Positions 61,521 to 64,000 of a DNA stretch of 64,000 bases are shown piece after piece. A program made the position numbers and the translations under genes. Below the pieces are notes generated by a model. The model did not search any database. It was not told the origin of the DNA and worked only from the letters and a program-made list of their open reading frames with translations. Location: positions 7,812,001 to 7,876,000 of the forward strand of contig NC_135202.1 in NCBI RefSeq assembly GCF_050948175.1, written 5' to 3'. Each line of letters opens with the position of its first letter. The stretch's first letter is position 1. This DNA comes from Xylocopa sonorina. Its lineage: Eukaryota > Arthropoda > Insecta > Hymenoptera > Apidae.

Positions 61521-64000
61521 GCTGATCCATATACGCGGACAGTCATTTATTCCATCCCCTAAAATTCCACCGGTACACCACACATTTCGATAGCGCGGCC
61601 GTGTCCGATACGATAAATTTATTTGTTGCCTCAGCGCACAGATTTAATAGCCCCGTCTGAAAATCGCGTTTCGGTAAACGGCGATTTATCCACGATACCG
61701 AGGCCGGGCTGTACACGGGCGAACACGTACGCGGGATATCTCTTAGGCATCGATATTCAAAAACCGGGAATCCCTCTGATACAAGGCGCGGCGATATTCC
61801 AACATTGACGCTAAATGCCGATACTCCGAGGATGAAACATCAACCTTCGCAGCGCGGCTACGCTGGCTGCCGCGCCGGGGCCGCGGTTATTTGCATATTT
61901 CAATTTCCTCTGCACAACACGAGGGTGCTGTCGACGCGCGGCAGGAACACGTCCACAGACGCGTCCACCCTTGCGCACACGGTTTCTCGTTCGCGCGCCT
62001 CACCCCTGCTCGCGCGAACGTACGCGCCAACGTGCGCGCGACGAAGGTCCGCGCGAGTCTGCGGCGGAGAAAATGTCAATGTCGGTGGCGAACATTGCTC
62101 GTTGGATGCTGCTTAGCCTGGGTATGGATATACGGGGCTGGCGCGGTAATTATCCGGCCAGAAAAACCCGCTCGGTTCTTTGGTATTGAATAATGAAATA
62201 GTTTGGGGTTGGGAATATTTCGACGTGATTATCCTCGATTCTGATGAAACCTTGATGTATGATCATTTTCAGGAACGCGTCGCATCATCTGAAGCGTATT
62301 CTAATGAAAAGTAACGCTAGACTTTCGAGCGTGAGATATGGATAAAGTAGAATTTTAATATATTTCATGCGAGAATTAAGATTTATGAAACGGCAGCATA
62401 TTGTCTCAGAGCTCATCGTGTCGATTGTTTTTGCAAGAGTATCAAGCAGTACCGCATTGCACGCAGTCGCGTTCGAAATAATGGAGCGAGTTGCTCCAGA
62501 GGGTGCACCCTTGGTGCACACCCCAGCGTCTCTCGGACGCTAACCTCTGAAAAACGTTTCTCGTTCCAGCAATGCTATATTACCCGCGTCTCATTATAAA
62601 AGTCATTCCGCAGGACACTCGTCCCTGTCCATTGTACCGGGGCATTTCAATTTTCACCCAAGATGCAAATTCCTTGTCTGCGCGAGTCCCGTGAAACGAG
62701 CCGTCGAGACGGCGCGCGGCGGCGTCAAGACGCCCGGAGGGGCTAATGTGTAGGTGCGGCGAATAGGTCTATCGCAGCCTCATTTCGTTTCAATTCATTA
62801 GGGGAGGGGCCGTAAAATTCTAATTCCCCCGTTCGCCTGCCTCTCGCCCAACGTTTCGGTTGCCGGGAATCAACCCTGCTCGACTCCGTTGGCCTGGAAA
62901 CTTTCCCTTCTTCTTCTTACGCCGTTCGACTTTCCCAGCGATCCGTTCGAATCTTGTTAAGATAATTGGGGCATCGAGTTAAACAAACAATATCAGATCC
63001 GACTGTTACGATTCGCGTTTTTTCAATTTGCTCATTTCACTTGTTACGTTGATTTACGTAGGCGCAGAGAATTTTTTTTAACAGTAGAGAGCGAAGACGC
63101 ATCCTAATAATTGCGAGAGGAAAATGACTCACCTCTTCACCCGTATTTCCCCAAGTAGGAACAAAAGAAACGCGCGACACAGGCTCGGATCGTCTCGTAT
63201 CCGCGTACTCTTGTTTCCAAAGGTCCACGTGAACGAGCGACGCGAGGGTGAGTCCATCCGCATCAAGATCCAGACGTCTAGGAATGCCAAAAGTACAAGT
63301 AGTTTGCAGAAGACGGATGAAGGGGCGCGCGCCGGGTAGCCAAGAAAGGAATCCAAAAACCTTTCCCTTAATGAATACACGCGACACACAAACGAATTAT
63401 ACCCCCGTCCGGCTCGGTTTATCCCGGCTGGTTACGCGGCGGGACGAAGTGGACTCGAGGAGTGGTCTCGCGAGGGGTATAGGCAGACATAGGCGTCGGC
63501 GGTTGTCCATTGAAAGGGAGAGAGGAACGGAGGTAGGACAACGACGTCGAAGCGAGGGAGAGAGAGATCTCGTTGTATCGATCGGCGTCATAAAATCCAT
63601 TTTATGACTTGGACGCTGTCCAGTGACTGGTGTATTAGCCGTCGCATTGCCTCGCAAATAAAACGCTCTTCTACTCTTGAACCCCCTTTAACCACCTCGC
63701 CTCACCCATGTCGACGTCGGACGGTCGTCAGACGCCATCAACTTTCGTCTGTGTCCCGCGTCTCTTCCTATCCTGCCTCCTTCTTCCTCTTCCTGTCAGT
63801 ACGCGCGGCTCTGCCCGCGTTTTGCCTCTCGTTCGTGCTCGATACACATCGATAACTTTACGAGCGAAAACTCGGGGAGCTGCCCTGGTCTTCTTCACGG
63901 TCTCGTACCTCCCGGCGATTTGTCTTTTTCGAAAACAGTCGGTTCGCGCGAGAGTATCGCTCGATTATCCCTCGTCGTTACCACTGTGCCACGCCATATC
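61521..64000. other. Intron segment to the window end, no gene seen
   Basis: GC-rich at 61780-62160 and 62690-62930, AT-rich at 62200-62420. GA-rich sequence lies near 63550-63572, and pyrimidine-rich sequence near 63700-63830. No acceptor followed by a CELF RNP1 sequence was found, and no other gene. Confidence 0.4.

Larger units (their letters stand above)
3790..64000 (+). other. bru3: Large first intron of the CELF/bru3 gene (5' part, continues past the window)
   Basis: No acceptor followed by the expected RNP1 sequence (Gly-Cys-Ala-Phe-Leu-Thr-Tyr) was found by eye in the remaining 60 kb, so the intron seems to run to the window end or beyond. Very long 5' introns are typical of bru3 and CELF4 genes in animals. 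The intron contains simple repeats, transposon remnants, GC-rich blocks and several perfect hairpins, described separately. An independent noncoding or nested gene inside it cannot be excluded. Boundaries beyond the donor are inferred. Confidence 0.7.

Overview
The window looks like animal nuclear DNA, most likely from an insect. One recognisable protein-coding exon ends in a consensus splice donor, there is no bacterial-style gene packing, simple repeats are common, and old transposon debris is present. The base composition (moderate GC, CpG-rich, with AT-rich islands) and the repeat types would fit a hymenopteran, but this is an inference; nothing in the window fixes the order.

The one gene I can support is a CELF/Bruno-family RNA-binding protein of the CELF3-6 type (Drosophila bru3, vertebrate CELF4). 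Its first coding exon lies at 3612-3789 on the + strand. It holds a short Ser-rich N-terminus and the first two-thirds of RRM1, and it stops at a phase-1 GTAAGA donor. About 1.7 kb of GC-rich sequence before it (about 1.9-3.6 kb) reads like a long 5' leader and promoter area. The next exon, which should restart RRM1 at the RNP1 motif, is not visible. The remaining 60 kb is therefore best read as part of a very large first intron, unless an unrelated noncoding gene lies inside it.

Inside that intron are: (i) a GC-rich block at 14.2-16.0 kb with a strong TATA box and a full CRE palindrome, which could be an alternative promoter and noncoding first exon; (ii) a decayed Tc1/mariner-type transposase fragment at about 16.15-16.6 kb on the - strand; (iii) a 664-bp non-autonomous piggyBac-like element at 50325-50988 with TTAA target sites, 14-bp terminal inverted repeats and inner inverted repeats; (iv) a possible 317-321 bp TA-flanked element at 10582-10902; (v) many microsatellites, two G-quadruplex motifs, and several perfect hairpins or palindromes. 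GU-rich tracts on the sense strand of the leader and of the intron are of the type bound by CELF proteins, so autoregulation is possible.

Most other open frames are long only because the DNA is GC-rich or low-complexity. I did not call them as genes. No tRNA, rRNA, known miRNA, CRISPR array or bacterial feature was found by eye.
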